From Tabrizicola aquatica (lineage in GTDB: Bacteria > Pseudomonadota > Alphaproteobacteria > Rhodobacterales > Rhodobacteraceae): a stretch of 64,000 nucleotides of DNA. Both the position numbers and the translations under genes were made by a program. The notes under the pieces are model-generated. The model was not told the origin of the DNA. It ran no database searches and was given only the letters and a program-made list of their open reading frames with translations. Shown piece after piece: positions 35,408 through 44,660 of this stretch. Location: contig NZ_PJON01000002.1 in NCBI RefSeq assembly GCF_002900975.1, forward strand, positions 558,001-622,000, written 5' to 3'. The stretch's first letter is position 1. Every line of letters begins with the position of its first letter.

Positions 35408-36277
35408 ATGCTTGGTTTTGTCGGGATTGCCGTCATTTTGGTCATGGTCTTCGGCGGCTATATGCTGGCCGGCGGCAAGATGGGCATCATCCTCAAGGCG
35501 CTGCCATTCGAAATGATCATGATCGGCGGTGCCGCGGTCGGCGCGTTCCTGATCTCGAACGACATGGCCGGGGTGAAACACACGATCAAGGATGTCGGCA
35601 AGGTCTTCAAAGGCGCCAAGTGGAAGCCGGACGACTACCGCGACCTTCTATGCTTGCTGTTCGAACTGATCCGCCTGGCCCGCGCCAACCCCGTCGCGCT
35701 GGAAGAACACATCGAATCGCCCGACGCCTCGTCGATCTTCATCAAATATCCGCGCATCCAGCACGATCATGAGGCGATGGAGCTGATCTGCGACACGTTG
35801 CGCGCGGCCTCGATGAACTATGACGATCCCCATCAGGTCGAGGAAGTTCTGGACAAGCGGATGGAGGCAACGCTGCACCATGCCATGCACTCCAGCCACG
35901 CGCTGCAGACCATGGCTGACGGCCTGCCCGCGTTGGGCATCGTCGCGGCCGTGCTTGGGGTGATCAAGACCATGGGCTCGATCGACCAGCCGCCCGAAGT
36001 GCTGGGCAAGATGATCGGCGGCGCGCTGGTCGGCACCTTTCTTGGCGTTTTCCTGGCCTATGGCCTGATGGGCCCCTTCGCCTCGCGGGTGAAGACCGTG
36101 GTGGAAGAGGACATCCATTTCTACCAGCTGATCCGCGAGGTGCTGATCGCCAATCTGCATCGCCACCCTGCCAACATCTGCATCGAGGTCGGCCGCCAGA
36201 ACACGCCGCACCACGTTCGTCCCGGATTTGGCGAGTTGGAAGAGGCCATGCGCAACCTCAAACAGGACGTCGCATGA
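35408..36277 (+). CDS. motA: Flagellar motor stator protein MotA
   Basis: MotA forms the proton-conducting stator with MotB. The 289-residue product has paired N-terminal helices (MLGFVGIAVILVMVFGGYML; MIMIGGAAVGAFLI), a cytoplasmic loop and the conserved C-terminal helices ADGLPALGIVAAVLGVIKTM and GALVGTFLGVFLAYGLMGPF. The proton-pathway prolines are present. The gene starts after a 66-base gap and overlaps the next gene by four bases. motB, usually adjacent, is absent from the window; a 716-residue unknown takes its place. Confidence 0.95.
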   Translation: MLGFVGIAVILVMVFGGYMLAGGKMGIILKALPFEMIMIGGAAVGAFLISNDMAGVKHTIKDVGKVFKGAKWKPDDYRDLLCLLFELIRLARANPVALEEHIESPDASSIFIKYPRIQHDHEAMELICDTLRAASMNYDDPHQVEEVLDKRMEATLHHAMHSSHALQTMADGLPALGIVAAVLGVIKTMGSIDQPPEVLGKMIGGALVGTFLGVFLAYGLMGPFASRVKTVVEEDIHFYQLIREVLIANLHRHPANICIEVGRQNTPHHVRPGFGELEEAMRNLKQDVA

Positions 36278-38424
36278 TCCGGTACGTCCTCATGCTGTTT
36301 CTGACCCTGGTCCAGCCGGCGCTGGGCCAGACGGCCCGCGTCATCTCGGGCGAGCACGAGGGGTTTACCCGCCTGGTGATCGAACTCCCGGGGCCTTCCG
36401 GTTGGACTCTGGGCAGGACGGCCATGGGCTATGGGTTTGCTACAAACGTCACAACCGGCCCGGACTATGATCTTGGGCGGGTCTGGGATCTGATTCCCCG
36501 CACGCGGCTGCAGTCCTTGCGCGTTGATCCTGACAGCGGGGCGCTGCAGCTTGCACTGGCCTGCGATTGTCACGTGTTTCCCTTCGAATATCGCCCTGGC
36601 GTCGTCGTTCTGGACATCAAGGACGGCCCGCCCCCTGCCGGTTCGGCTTTTGAACAACCCTTTCAGCCGGACGCCGTGTCGGAGGTATCCGCTGCCCCGG
36701 CCGCGCCGACCGAGGCGGGTTACGATTGGCTGGCAGATCTTCCAGACGCCGCCAGCCGTACTGCGGCCGGAATGGACTTGCCGCAACTTGCCACCGGTTC
36801 GGTGTCGCTGCAGCCCCTGCGGGACCAGCTTCTGGCCCAGATAAGTCGTGGTGCCGCCCAGGGCGTGGTCGAGATGGAGATGCCAGGAAAGGCCCCAAAA
36901 GCAGCCGATCCTGAACTGACGGACCTACCGTGGAGCCAGATCCACATTGGCGAGCTTCCGGGCGTGGAAGCCAGCCCCGGCGGTGGATCGACGGAGCCAC
37001 AAGTTCTGGCCGAATGCGCGCCCGACGCGATGCTGGATCTGCCCGCCTGGGGTGAGGGACAGCCCCCCCTTGACCTGCTTTCCGCCAGTCGATCAGGCTT
37101 TTATGGCGAGTTCGACGAGATCCAGGTCGACACCGCCGTCGAGACTGTCCGCCGCCACCTCTACCTTGGTTTCGGGGCCGAGGCCCGGCAGTATGCCGAC
37201 ATGGTGCCACCTGCCGAAGCCCCAGAACTGGCCTATTACCGGTCCATGTCGTACCTGATCGACGGTGAAAGCGATCCGCAGACCCCGTTTGCAGGCATGT
37301 TGCCCTGTGATGGACCCGCTGCGCTTTGGGCTGCCCTGGCACAAGAGCGGCTGCCGAAAGGGCCCGAGGTAAACGTGGATGCCATCCTGCGCAGCTTCTT
37401 GGCGCTGCCGGCGCATTTGCGGCAAAGCCTTGGTGTCCCGCTTGCCGAACGGTTGCTTGCTCGGGGCGACGATAGCGCAGCGCGATTGATCCGTGATGCG
37501 ATGCAACGCGCCCCCAACAGCGATCCGGCCGACATCGCCCTGCTTGACGCCAAGGCTGACCTGAATGCCGACCGGCCGGAAGCCGCCCAGCAGCATGCCG
37601 AAGCTGCTCTGGCAGATGCGGGCGCCGACATTGCGCCCCTGGTTACGCTGGTCGAAACGCATGCGCGCCGTGGAGAGCCGATGACGCCCGAGGCCGCCGC
37701 GTCCCTGCAAGCCGTCCTGGGCGAAAGCGAGGGCCGGCCGGATGAAGCGGCGATCCGTCGCGCGCTGGTTCTGGCCCTTGCGCTCTCCGGCCAGCCGGAC
37801 GAGGCCTTTGCGGCCGCCGGCCCCGCCCCCCCGGTCGAACTCTGGCGGCTGGCCAGTCAGTTGGCGCCGGACGATGCATTCCTCGCCCATGCCGTGCTGA
37901 CGCCGGGCGCCGCCACGCCCGAGGTTCCGGCAGACTTGCGCGTGCAGATCGGTCGCCGGCTGCTGGACCTTGGCTTTGCGGATTCAGCCTTGCAATGGCT
38001 GGGCGGCATTCTTGCCAGCGACCCTGCAGAACTGCGTCTTTTGGCTGCCGAGGCCGAACTGGCCCGGGGCGAGGCGCAAGCGGCGCTTGTGCAACTCGGC
38101 GACCTTGACCAGCCGGAAGCCGACAGGCTGCGGGCCCAGGCGCATCTTGCGCTGGGCGCCTATCAATCCGCACACGAGGCCCTTCTCGCCAGTGGCGACA
38201 CCGACCGGGCAGCGCGCGTCCTGGCCTGGGGAAAGGACTGGGCCGGCCTCAGCGCGGATGGAGCAGAACGATGGCGGGCCGCCGCCGAACTGGTCGCCGC
38301 TCCTCCGGCCGCGCCTGGGGCGGGCCTGCTGGCTGAGGGAAACCGGCTGGCCGAAGACGGGGCCAATGCCCGTGCGGCAATTGCGGCACTGTTGGCCAAT
38401 GTGCCAGTGCCTGCCGGACCCTGA
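36274..38424 (+). CDS. Large exported protein of unknown function in motA operon
   Basis: This 716-residue protein has a Sec signal (MIRYVLMLFLTLVQPALGQ). An N-terminal beta-rich module (RVISGEHEGFTRLVIELPGP to about residue 115) looks like an AMIN-type wall- or ring-binding domain. A long disordered linker follows, then a helical, TPR-like C-terminal half (ADIALLDAKADLNADRPEAAQQ). I know no named family for it. It overlaps motA by four bases and sits where motB or motC would be expected. With a MotE-like chaperone gene upstream, a MotC-like role in the periplasm around the stator is a reasonable guess, but it is much longer than rhizobial MotC. Confidence 0.7.
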   Translation: MIRYVLMLFLTLVQPALGQTARVISGEHEGFTRLVIELPGPSGWTLGRTAMGYGFATNVTTGPDYDLGRVWDLIPRTRLQSLRVDPDSGALQLALACDCHVFPFEYRPGVVVLDIKDGPPPAGSAFEQPFQPDAVSEVSAAPAAPTEAGYDWLADLPDAASRTAAGMDLPQLATGSVSLQPLRDQLLAQISRGAAQGVVEMEMPGKAPKAADPELTDLPWSQIHIGELPGVEASPGGGSTEPQVLAECAPDAMLDLPAWGEGQPPLDLLSASRSGFYGEFDEIQVDTAVETVRRHLYLGFGAEARQYADMVPPAEAPELAYYRSMSYLIDGESDPQTPFAGMLPCDGPAALWAALAQERLPKGPEVNVDAILRSFLALPAHLRQSLGVPLAERLLARGDDSAARLIRDAMQRAPNSDPADIALLDAKADLNADRPEAAQQHAEAALADAGADIAPLVTLVETHARRGEPMTPEAAASLQAVLGESEGRPDEAAIRRALVLALALSGQPDEAFAAAGPAPPVELWRLASQLAPDDAFLAHAVLTPGAATPEVPADLRVQIGRRLLDLGFADSALQWLGGILASDPAELRLLAAEAELARGEAQAALVQLGDLDQPEADRLRAQAHLALGAYQSAHEALLASGDTDRAARVLAWGKDWAGLSADGAERWRAAAELVAAPPAAPGAGLLAEGNRLAEDGANARAAIAALLANVPVPAGP

Positions 38425-38500
38425 CCGCGCTAACCGGTTGGCAAGATTCCCCGCTTAACCTTCAAGCGAATCCGGCAGAAGCCGGAACGTGGAGTCGGGA

Positions 38501-39181
38501 ATGACCTGTTGCCGTTTCTTTCTGGTCCTGCTGCTTGCAAGTTTTCTTGTCCCCGCCCTGCAAAGCCCGCAGCTTTTCGCGCGTGAGGACCCGTCCGCTC
38601 TGTGCATCGATGCGGCCCGAACCGCAGCCAGCGCGACCGGCGTCCCGGTCGAGGTGCTTTTGGCCATAAGCCTGGTGGAAACCGGGCGAAACAACCAGCC
38701 CTGGCCCTGGACGGTGAACGTCGGTGGCGACGGGCATTGGTTCGACACTGCCGGAGAGGCCGAAGCACATGCGCAGTCGGTGCTGGATCTGGGTCTGACC
38801 AATCTGGACCTGGGCTGCTTTCAACTGAACGTGCGCTGGCATTCGAAGGGGTTCACCTCGCTGTCCGACATGCTGACCCCGGCGTCGAATGCAACCTATG
38901 CCGCCCGATTTCTGGCGCGGCACTATGAAACCACGGGCGACTGGGCGGCTGCGGCAGCCGCCTATCACTCTCTCACCCCCGAACATGCCGAACGCTACCG
39001 CGCGAAGTTCGAGACTGCGTATGCCGCTCTCGGCTCGGCACCTCTGCCACCGCCTGAATTGCCCGACCTGGCACCGCGCGAGAACCGCTTCCCGCTGCTC
39101 TTGTCAGGAACATCCGGCCGGAACGGTTCGCTCGTCTCGCCTTCGCAAGGCGGACTTCGCTTGATCGGGGGCACCTGGTGA
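38501..39181 (+). CDS. Flagellar-cluster lytic transglycosylase (SLT domain)
   Basis: This 226-residue exported protein has a signal peptide (FFLVLLLASFLVPALQS) and a lysozyme-like transglycosylase domain. The catalytic Glu is in EVLLAISLVETGRNNQPWPW near residue 57, with later motifs LDLGCFQLNVRWHSKGF and ARFLARHYETTGDWAAAAAAY. It would open peptidoglycan for the rod, the job done by SltF in Rhodobacter sphaeroides. This fits with FlgJ here having only the rod-binding domain. ATG 38501 is preferred over GTG 38489. It overlaps flhA by four bases (GTGA). Confidence 0.85.
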   Translation: MTCCRFFLVLLLASFLVPALQSPQLFAREDPSALCIDAARTAASATGVPVEVLLAISLVETGRNNQPWPWTVNVGGDGHWFDTAGEAEAHAQSVLDLGLTNLDLGCFQLNVRWHSKGFTSLSDMLTPASNATYAARFLARHYETTGDWAAAAAAYHSLTPEHAERYRAKFETAYAALGSAPLPPPELPDLAPRENRFPLLLSGTSGRNGSLVSPSQGGLRLIGGTW

Positions 39182-41256
39182 CGCGCGCGGGCTTCAGCAT
39201 GGCCACAATCTTCCGGCCCACAATCCTTTTGGCGATCGCGCTTATGGCGGTGATCGTGATGATGATCCTGCCTGTCCCGGCCTTTCTCTTGGACCTTGGC
39301 CTTGCCGTGTCCTTTGCGCTGGCCATCCTGATGCTGACCGTCACCATCTTCATCGACAGGCCCTTGGACTTTTCGGCCTTCCCGACGATCCTCTTGGCCT
39401 CGCTTCTGCTGCGGTTGTCGCTGAACGTTTCCTCCACCAAACTGATCATCGGCGAGGGGCATACCGGGACCGACGCGGCCGGCCATGTGATCGCCGGCTT
39501 TGCCGAATTCATCATGGGCGGCAACCTGATCCTGGGGGTGGTGATCTTCATCGTCCTGCTGATCGTCAACTTCATCGTGATCACCAAGGGTGCGGGCCGC
39601 ATGGCGGAGGTCGGCGCCCGATTTGCGCTTGACGGCATGCCTGGCCGGCAGCTCGCCATCGATGCCGACATGTCGGCCGGGGCCATCGATCATGCCGAGG
39701 CGAAGCATCGCCGCGAACAGGAACTGGCCGAGACGAACTTCTTCGGCTCGCTTGATGGCGCGTCGAAGTTCGTGAAGGGCGATGCCATCGCCGGTCTGCT
39801 GATCACCGGGCTCAACATTGTTGTCGGCCTGATCGTCGGCATTTTTGTCCACGGCCTTGATACGGCGACAGCCTTCGAAACCTACACGATCCTGACGGTC
39901 GGCGATGCGCTGGTCAGCCAGATTCCGGCTGTGATCATTTCGGTTGCCGCGGCGCTTCTGCTGGCGAAGGGCAGCCAGAAGGGCGCGGCCGATGTCTCGT
40001 TCTTTGCGCAGTTGGGCCGCTATCCTGCGGCACTGGGCACGGTGGCGGGCCTGATGGCACTGTTCGCGGTTGTTCCCGGCCTGCCTTTCCTGCCCTTCAT
40101 GCTGGCGGCCCTCACCCTGGGCGGCCTTGCCTACCTTCAGATGCGCAAAGCGGACCAGCCCACTGAAACTGCTGCGCCCGAGGTTGAAGCGCCGCGCACC
40201 CGCTCGATCGGCGATGTGCTTGATTTCGATGACATCCACATCGAATTCGCCCCGAATCTTGTCGCCATGGCGCTGGACCCTCCGACCGGGCTGGACGGCC
40301 GCATCGCAAACATGCGCAACCATGTAGCGGTCGCTTACGGTTTCATCCTGCCTGAAATTCGGCTGACGGACGAGGCCGCGCTTGCCCCCGGCCAGTACCG
40401 GATCCGCCTGCATGGCGTGGAACGCGCTGCCGACCGGCTGCATCCCGACCGAGTTCTGGTTTTGCTGACCGATGGGGCGCAGGCCCCTGACGGAATGGAC
40501 GTGAAGGAACCGGTTTACGGTGCGCCGGCCCGCTGGATCCGTCCCGATCAGCAAGAGGATGCCGCACTCTCCGGCCTTACGGTCGTGACCCCCACCGAGG
40601 TCTTGGCGACCCATCTGCTTGAGGTGCTGAAGACCAACCTGTCCCGGCTCTTGACCCTGCGGGGGTTGCGCCGGCTGCTGGACGAATTCGTCAAGCTTTC
40701 CGATCCGGTGCGTGCCGAGGCGAACCGCCGACTTTTGGACGAGCTTCTGCCGGACAAGGTTCCGGTCGATCTGCTGCATGCCGTGTTGCGCCTTCTGCTG
40801 GAGGAACGGGTGTCGATCCGCAACTTGCCCCTCATCCTGGAATCCGTGGCCGAGGCCCGCCAGATGGGCTCGCCCGAGGCGATCTGCGAGCATGTGCGGC
40901 AGCGCCTGGGCTTCCAGATCGTGGCCGAGTTGAAGCGGGCAGATGGGTCGGTGCCGCTGATCCAGCTGGCGCCCGAATGGGAAAAGACCTTCACCACCTA
41001 TCAGATCGACGGCGATCGGGGGCAGCGCGACATTGCCTTGCCGCCTGATCTTTTTGCCAGGTTGGCCAATGGTTTGACCGAGCGGGTCAATCGCGCTTCC
41101 GAGACGGGGGTTTTCCCGGCGCTCGTCACCTCGGTCGCGCGGCGGCGCTTCCTGCGCACCGTTGTCCAGGCCAAGGGTCTGCAGATGCCCGTCCTTTCCT
41201 ATGAGGAAATCGGGACCGACGCGCGCCCGGCTTTGCTTGGCCAGGTCCCGGCATGA
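39178..41256 (+). CDS. flhA: Flagellar export protein FlhA
   Basis: FlhA is the nonameric export gate subunit that docks chaperone-substrate complexes. The 692-residue product has about eight N-terminal transmembrane helices and the FHIPEP family signature region LSLNVSSTKLIIGEGHTGTDAA, then NFIVITKGAGRMAEVGARF and DGMPGRQLAIDADMSAG. A large cytoplasmic domain follows a linker near residue 330. The start is GTG 39178, overlapping the transglycosylase stop; an ATG at 39199 is a possible alternative. It leads flhA-fliR-flhB-fliJ-like. Confidence 0.96.
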   Translation: MTRAGFSMATIFRPTILLAIALMAVIVMMILPVPAFLLDLGLAVSFALAILMLTVTIFIDRPLDFSAFPTILLASLLLRLSLNVSSTKLIIGEGHTGTDAAGHVIAGFAEFIMGGNLILGVVIFIVLLIVNFIVITKGAGRMAEVGARFALDGMPGRQLAIDADMSAGAIDHAEAKHRREQELAETNFFGSLDGASKFVKGDAIAGLLITGLNIVVGLIVGIFVHGLDTATAFETYTILTVGDALVSQIPAVIISVAAALLLAKGSQKGAADVSFFAQLGRYPAALGTVAGLMALFAVVPGLPFLPFMLAALTLGGLAYLQMRKADQPTETAAPEVEAPRTRSIGDVLDFDDIHIEFAPNLVAMALDPPTGLDGRIANMRNHVAVAYGFILPEIRLTDEAALAPGQYRIRLHGVERAADRLHPDRVLVLLTDGAQAPDGMDVKEPVYGAPARWIRPDQQEDAALSGLTVVTPTEVLATHLLEVLKTNLSRLLTLRGLRRLLDEFVKLSDPVRAEANRRLLDELLPDKVPVDLLHAVLRLLLEERVSIRNLPLILESVAEARQMGSPEAICEHVRQRLGFQIVAELKRADGSVPLIQLAPEWEKTFTTYQIDGDRGQRDIALPPDLFARLANGLTERVNRASETGVFPALVTSVARRRFLRTVVQAKGLQMPVLSYEEIGTDARPALLGQVPA

Positions 41257-42035
41257 ACGAGGTCATTGCCGATCTCACCGGCCTTCTGGATCTGGCCGAG
41301 GGCATGCTTTGGGCCGCCGCCCTGGCCTTTGTGCGCATCGGCGCCATGGTCGCGCTGATGCCCGGCCTCGGTGAGACCGCGGTGCCTCCGCGCATCAAGC
41401 TGGCGCTGGTCCTTGCGCTGACGGTCGTTGTGACACCCTTCGTCGCCGATCATGTCATGCGGACCGGCCTCGCGCCCGGCCTGACGCCGCTTGCCGGAGA
41501 AGCTGCGGCGGGCCTGATCCTGGGCATCGGGATGCGCCTTTTCGTGATGGCGCTGCAGACGGCGGCCTCGATCATCGCGCAAGCCACGACACTTTCACAG
41601 CTTTTCGCCGGCGTCGCGCCCGAGCCGCAGCCGGCCATCGGCAACCTGCTCATCATCGCCGGAGTGGCCCTAGCCCTTGGCGCCGGGTTGCATGTCCGCG
41701 CCGTGGAGCTGCTGATCCTGTCCTACGACCTGCTTCCGGCTGGTGGCTACCCGGATCCCGGCCAGGTCTCCGCCTGGGGTCTGGGGCGGATCAGTTCGAC
41801 CTTCGCGCTGGCCTTTTCGCTGGCTGCGCCCTTTGTCATTGCGGCCACCATCTACAATCTCGCCATTGGCGCGATCAACCGCGCCATGCCGCAGCTTATG
41901 GTCTCGATGATCGGGGCCCCGGCGCTGACCCTTGGCGCGCTGGCGCTGCTGGCCATCGTCACGCCCGTCCTGCTTGCCGTCTGGCTCGAAGCCTTCTCGG
42001 CCCATGTCGCCCAGCCTTTCGGGCCCCCGCGATGA
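41253..42035 (+). CDS. fliR: Flagellar export gate protein FliR
   Basis: This 260-residue integral membrane protein of the export gate has multiple hydrophobic helices, including LAFVRIGAMVALMPGLGETAV, the family segment VPPRIKLALVLALTVVVTPF and FALAFSLAAPFVIAATIYNL. NRAMPQLMVSMIGAPALTL is the typical FliR C-terminal block. The start and stop overlap flhA and flhB by four bases each, so the three genes are translationally linked. FliR joins FliP and FliQ in the channel. Confidence 0.95.
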   Translation: MNEVIADLTGLLDLAEGMLWAAALAFVRIGAMVALMPGLGETAVPPRIKLALVLALTVVVTPFVADHVMRTGLAPGLTPLAGEAAAGLILGIGMRLFVMALQTAASIIAQATTLSQLFAGVAPEPQPAIGNLLIIAGVALALGAGLHVRAVELLILSYDLLPAGGYPDPGQVSAWGLGRISSTFALAFSLAAPFVIAATIYNLAIGAINRAMPQLMVSMIGAPALTLGALALLAIVTPVLLAVWLEAFSAHVAQPFGPPR

Positions 42036-43111
42036 GCGAGGAAGACGAAAGCGGCGACAAGGAACACGAGGCCTCGCCGCAAAAGCTTGAGGAGGCGCGG
42101 AAAAAGGGCGACATCCCGCGCGCGACCGACCTTCTGGGCGCTGCGGCGCAAGGCGGGCTGTTGCTGGCGCTGGCGATCGCGGGGGCCTGGGTCGTCCAGC
42201 AGACGGGTAGCGCCGGGATGGTGCTGCTTGACCAGGCCGATCGGTTCGGGGGGCTGTTGACCACCGGTGCAAGCGCCCCGTTGGCGGGCATTCTTCTGGC
42301 CTTTGTCGGTCCGCCGCTTCTGCTGATGCTGATCCCGGCCGTATTGGTCGTGGCGGTGATCGTTGCGACCCGTGGCCTGGTCTTTGCGCCCGAAAAGCTG
42401 ATGCCAAAGCTGTCCCGGATTTCACCCATTGCGACGGCGAAGCACAAGTTCGGCCCGGATGGGCTGATGGAGTTCGCCAAGAGCACGCTGAAACTCGCCC
42501 TTGTCTCGGTGATCCTTTACGCTTTCCTTGCCGCCCGCCTGCCCGAGGTGCTGGGATCGATCTACCTCAGCCCAGGAATGTCGGCCGCGCTGCTTGGCCG
42601 GTTGACCATCGATTTCCTGATCATCGTCTTTGTGATTGCGCTGGTTCTGGGTGGGGTCGATTTCCTGTGGCAGATCCACCGGCATCACCAGCGGCACCGC
42701 ATGTCGCGCAAGGAAATGCTGGACGAGTTCAAGGCCAACGAGGGCGACCCGCATCTGAAGTCCGCCCGCCGCCAGCGCGCGCAAGAGGTGGCCACCAACC
42801 GGATGCTGACCGATGTGGCAAAGGCGGATGTCGTTGTGGTGAACCCCACCCATTATGCCGTTGCGCTGCGTTGGGACCGGACCAAACGAGGCGCGCCGAT
42901 CTGCGTAGCCAAGGGGGTGGACGAAATCGCCCTGCGCATCCGGGAACGCGCGGCCGAACATGGCATCCCGATCCACCGCGACCCGCCAACTGCCCGCGCC
43001 ATGCACGCGTCGGTCGAGATCGGGCAGGAAATCCGGCCCGAACACTATCGCGCCGTTGCTGCGGCCATCCGTTTTGCCGACAGCATGCGCAGGCGGGCGC
43101 GCCGCACATGA
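42032..43111 (+). CDS. flhB: Flagellar export switch protein FlhB
   Basis: FlhB switches export specificity from rod/hook to filament substrates when FliK reports hook length. The 359-residue product has the N-terminal motif PQKLEEARKKGDIPRATDL, four membrane helices and the cytoplasmic autocleavage site NPTH at residues 271-274 within VVVNPTHYAVALRW. MSRKEMLDEFKANEGDPHLK is the conserved linker. It overlaps fliR and the following small gene by four bases each. Its partner fliK is at 53.3 kb. Confidence 0.97.
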   Translation: MSEEDESGDKEHEASPQKLEEARKKGDIPRATDLLGAAAQGGLLLALAIAGAWVVQQTGSAGMVLLDQADRFGGLLTTGASAPLAGILLAFVGPPLLLMLIPAVLVVAVIVATRGLVFAPEKLMPKLSRISPIATAKHKFGPDGLMEFAKSTLKLALVSVILYAFLAARLPEVLGSIYLSPGMSAALLGRLTIDFLIIVFVIALVLGGVDFLWQIHRHHQRHRMSRKEMLDEFKANEGDPHLKSARRQRAQEVATNRMLTDVAKADVVVVNPTHYAVALRWDRTKRGAPICVAKGVDEIALRIRERAAEHGIPIHRDPPTARAMHASVEIGQEIRPEHYRAVAAAIRFADSMRRRARRT

Positions 43112-43449
43112 CCAGCCGCAAGGATCTGCAGTCGCTCGCCACCCTGTCGCAGCTGGTGCTGGATCAGCGGCTTCTGGCTCTGCGCCAGACGGCTGAGCGG
43201 CTGGAGCGCAGCAAGGCACAACTTGGGGCAATAAATGCAGCGGCGGCGCCGGCCGATCTGGCGCCGGTTCAGGCCGGTCTGGTCGATCTTGCCTATCAGC
43301 GCTGGGCCGATATCCGCCGGGCCGAGCTTAACCTGGCCATCGCCCAACAGACCATATCCTGGATCGACGCAAAGTCCGAGGCCGCTGTGGCCTTCGGACG
43401 GGTGCAAGCCCTGCAAGGGGCGGCCAAGCGTCTGGACGGACGGCGCTAG
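43108..43449 (+). CDS. FliJ-like small coiled-coil flagellar protein
   Basis: This 113-residue, almost entirely helical protein has heptad-like stretches (LVLDQRLLALRQTAERLERS; WADIRRAELNLAIAQQTISW). It overlaps flhB by four bases and ends four bases from the converging fliL2 stop. Size, coiled-coil character and the place in an export-gate operon suggest a FliJ or general chaperone role, but I see no diagnostic motif. The name is tentative. Confidence 0.6.
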   Translation: MTSRKDLQSLATLSQLVLDQRLLALRQTAERLERSKAQLGAINAAAAPADLAPVQAGLVDLAYQRWADIRRAELNLAIAQQTISWIDAKSEAAVAFGRVQALQGAAKRLDGRR

Positions 43450-43452
43450 CCG

Positions 43453-43932
43453 TCAGCTGTCCTGGCGGGCGATGTCCGTAATCAGGACGTCGCGGACCGC
43501 CGGGCCCAGAATCGTGCCGGCGGCTTCCTTCAGGCTGGTGCGCAGGGTGATAAGGTTGGAGCCATCGGTGAAAGATCCGCTGAAGCCGCCGACATTGGCA
43601 TGGTCGAACAGGACCTGCAGGAACACATCGCGCAGCTTTGGCTCGCGCTGGTAGACTGCCTCGCTGCTGCCTGCATCGACCTCCAGCGACAGCGACAGCA
43701 CCACCATCGCCGCCACGCGGCCCCGATCCACGACCGGCACCACGAACTGGTTGTTCATCTTGACGTATTCGGGCCCGCCCTCCTCGGCCGTCTCGCCCTC
43801 GGCCGTCTCGGCCTTATGGTCGGCTGCAGCCAGATCCTCGGGCGACGGTGGGGGGCGGAGGAACAACCCCGCCCCCACACCGCCACCAAGACCAACAAGC
43901 GCCAGAATGACCGGAAGAAGCTTTCGTATCAT
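43453..43932 (-). CDS. Second FliL-like protein
   Basis: This 159-residue protein has an N-terminal transmembrane helix (LLPVILALVGLGGGVGAGLF), an acidic linker and a FliL-type periplasmic domain. That domain includes NNQFVVPVVDRGRVAAMVVL, SLSLEVDAG and the ending GPAVRDVLITDIARQ. It is the last gene of the flgB-to-flgH minus-strand block, two bases after flgH. Its role may differ from the first FliL at 33.9 kb, which lies near motA. The two copies share the overall fold but look clearly diverged. Confidence 0.82.
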   Translation of the reverse strand: MIRKLLPVILALVGLGGGVGAGLFLRPPPSPEDLAAADHKAETAEGETAEEGGPEYVKMNNQFVVPVVDRGRVAAMVVLSLSLEVDAGSSEAVYQREPKLRDVFLQVLFDHANVGGFSGSFTDGSNLITLRTSLKEAAGTILGPAVRDVLITDIARQDS

Positions 43933-43934
43933 GG

Positions 43935-44660
43935 TCAGAACGGCAGGATGATATCAGCGGCCTGCTGCCCATAAGTGGGCTGCTGGACGTCGGTGATCTG
44001 GCCGCGTCCGCCATAGGCGATCCGGGCGCCCGCGATCTTGTCGTAAGTGATCTCGTTCTGGCGGGAGATGTCGGCCGGGCGGACGTAGCCTGTCACGATC
44101 AACTCGCGCATCTCGAAGTTCACGCGGACCTCCTGCTGCCCCTCGATCCGCAGGACACCGTTCGGCAATTCCTCGACCACGGTGGCGGCCACCCGCAGGG
44201 TCAGCTGTTCGGTGCGCGAGACGTTGCCCGAACCCTTGAAGGTCGAGGACGATCGCGTTTCGACGGCATCTCCCATCCTGGCCCCCTCGGGCAGGCTTTC
44301 GTTCAGCCGCTGCGGAATCCCGAAGAAGTCCGGCAGGCCGGACTTCACATTGCCGCTGCGGTTCCGCCCGGTGGAGTTCGAGATCGAGGCGCTGTCGTCG
44401 ATTTCGATCACCACGGTCAGGATGTCACCGCGCCGGGCCGCCCGCCGGTCGCCGAAGAGCGAATCTGTTCCGGCCGCCCAAAGCGACGAATCGTCCGATG
44501 GCGTTCCCGCCGCAACGTCCTCGGGCAGGTCGGCCGAGTACATGGCATAGTGCTGGGCGCTGCCCTCCAGCGGTGTGAAGTCGGGGGCGCGGCCCACCTG
44601 GCTTAGGTCGCCGCACCCGGCAAGGGCAAGGGTGCAGATCAGGGAAAGTCGCTTCATCAT
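43935..44660 (-). CDS. flgH: Flagellar L-ring protein FlgH
   Basis: FlgH is the outer-membrane L-ring lipoprotein. The 241-residue product has the lipobox LALAGC with the lipidated cysteine at residue 16. Family segments include GDILTVVIEIDDSASISNST, RTEQLTLRVAATVVEELPNG and the C-terminal VRPADISRQNEITYDKIAGA. It starts at ATG 44660, sharing ATGA with the flgA stop; ATG 44657 is equally possible. The matching P-ring gene flgI is not in the window. Confidence 0.95.
   Translation of the reverse strand: MMKRLSLICTLALAGCGDLSQVGRAPDFTPLEGSAQHYAMYSADLPEDVAAGTPSDDSSLWAAGTDSLFGDRRAARRGDILTVVIEIDDSASISNSTGRNRSGNVKSGLPDFFGIPQRLNESLPEGARMGDAVETRSSSTFKGSGNVSRTEQLTLRVAATVVEELPNGVLRIEGQQEVRVNFEMRELIVTGYVRPADISRQNEITYDKIAGARIAYGGRGQITDVQQPTYGQQAADIILPF

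Noticed and set aside
38995-40893. 632-codon minus-strand frame opposite flhA
   Set aside because: Antisense shadow of flhA; low-complexity Arg/Gln/Asp content.
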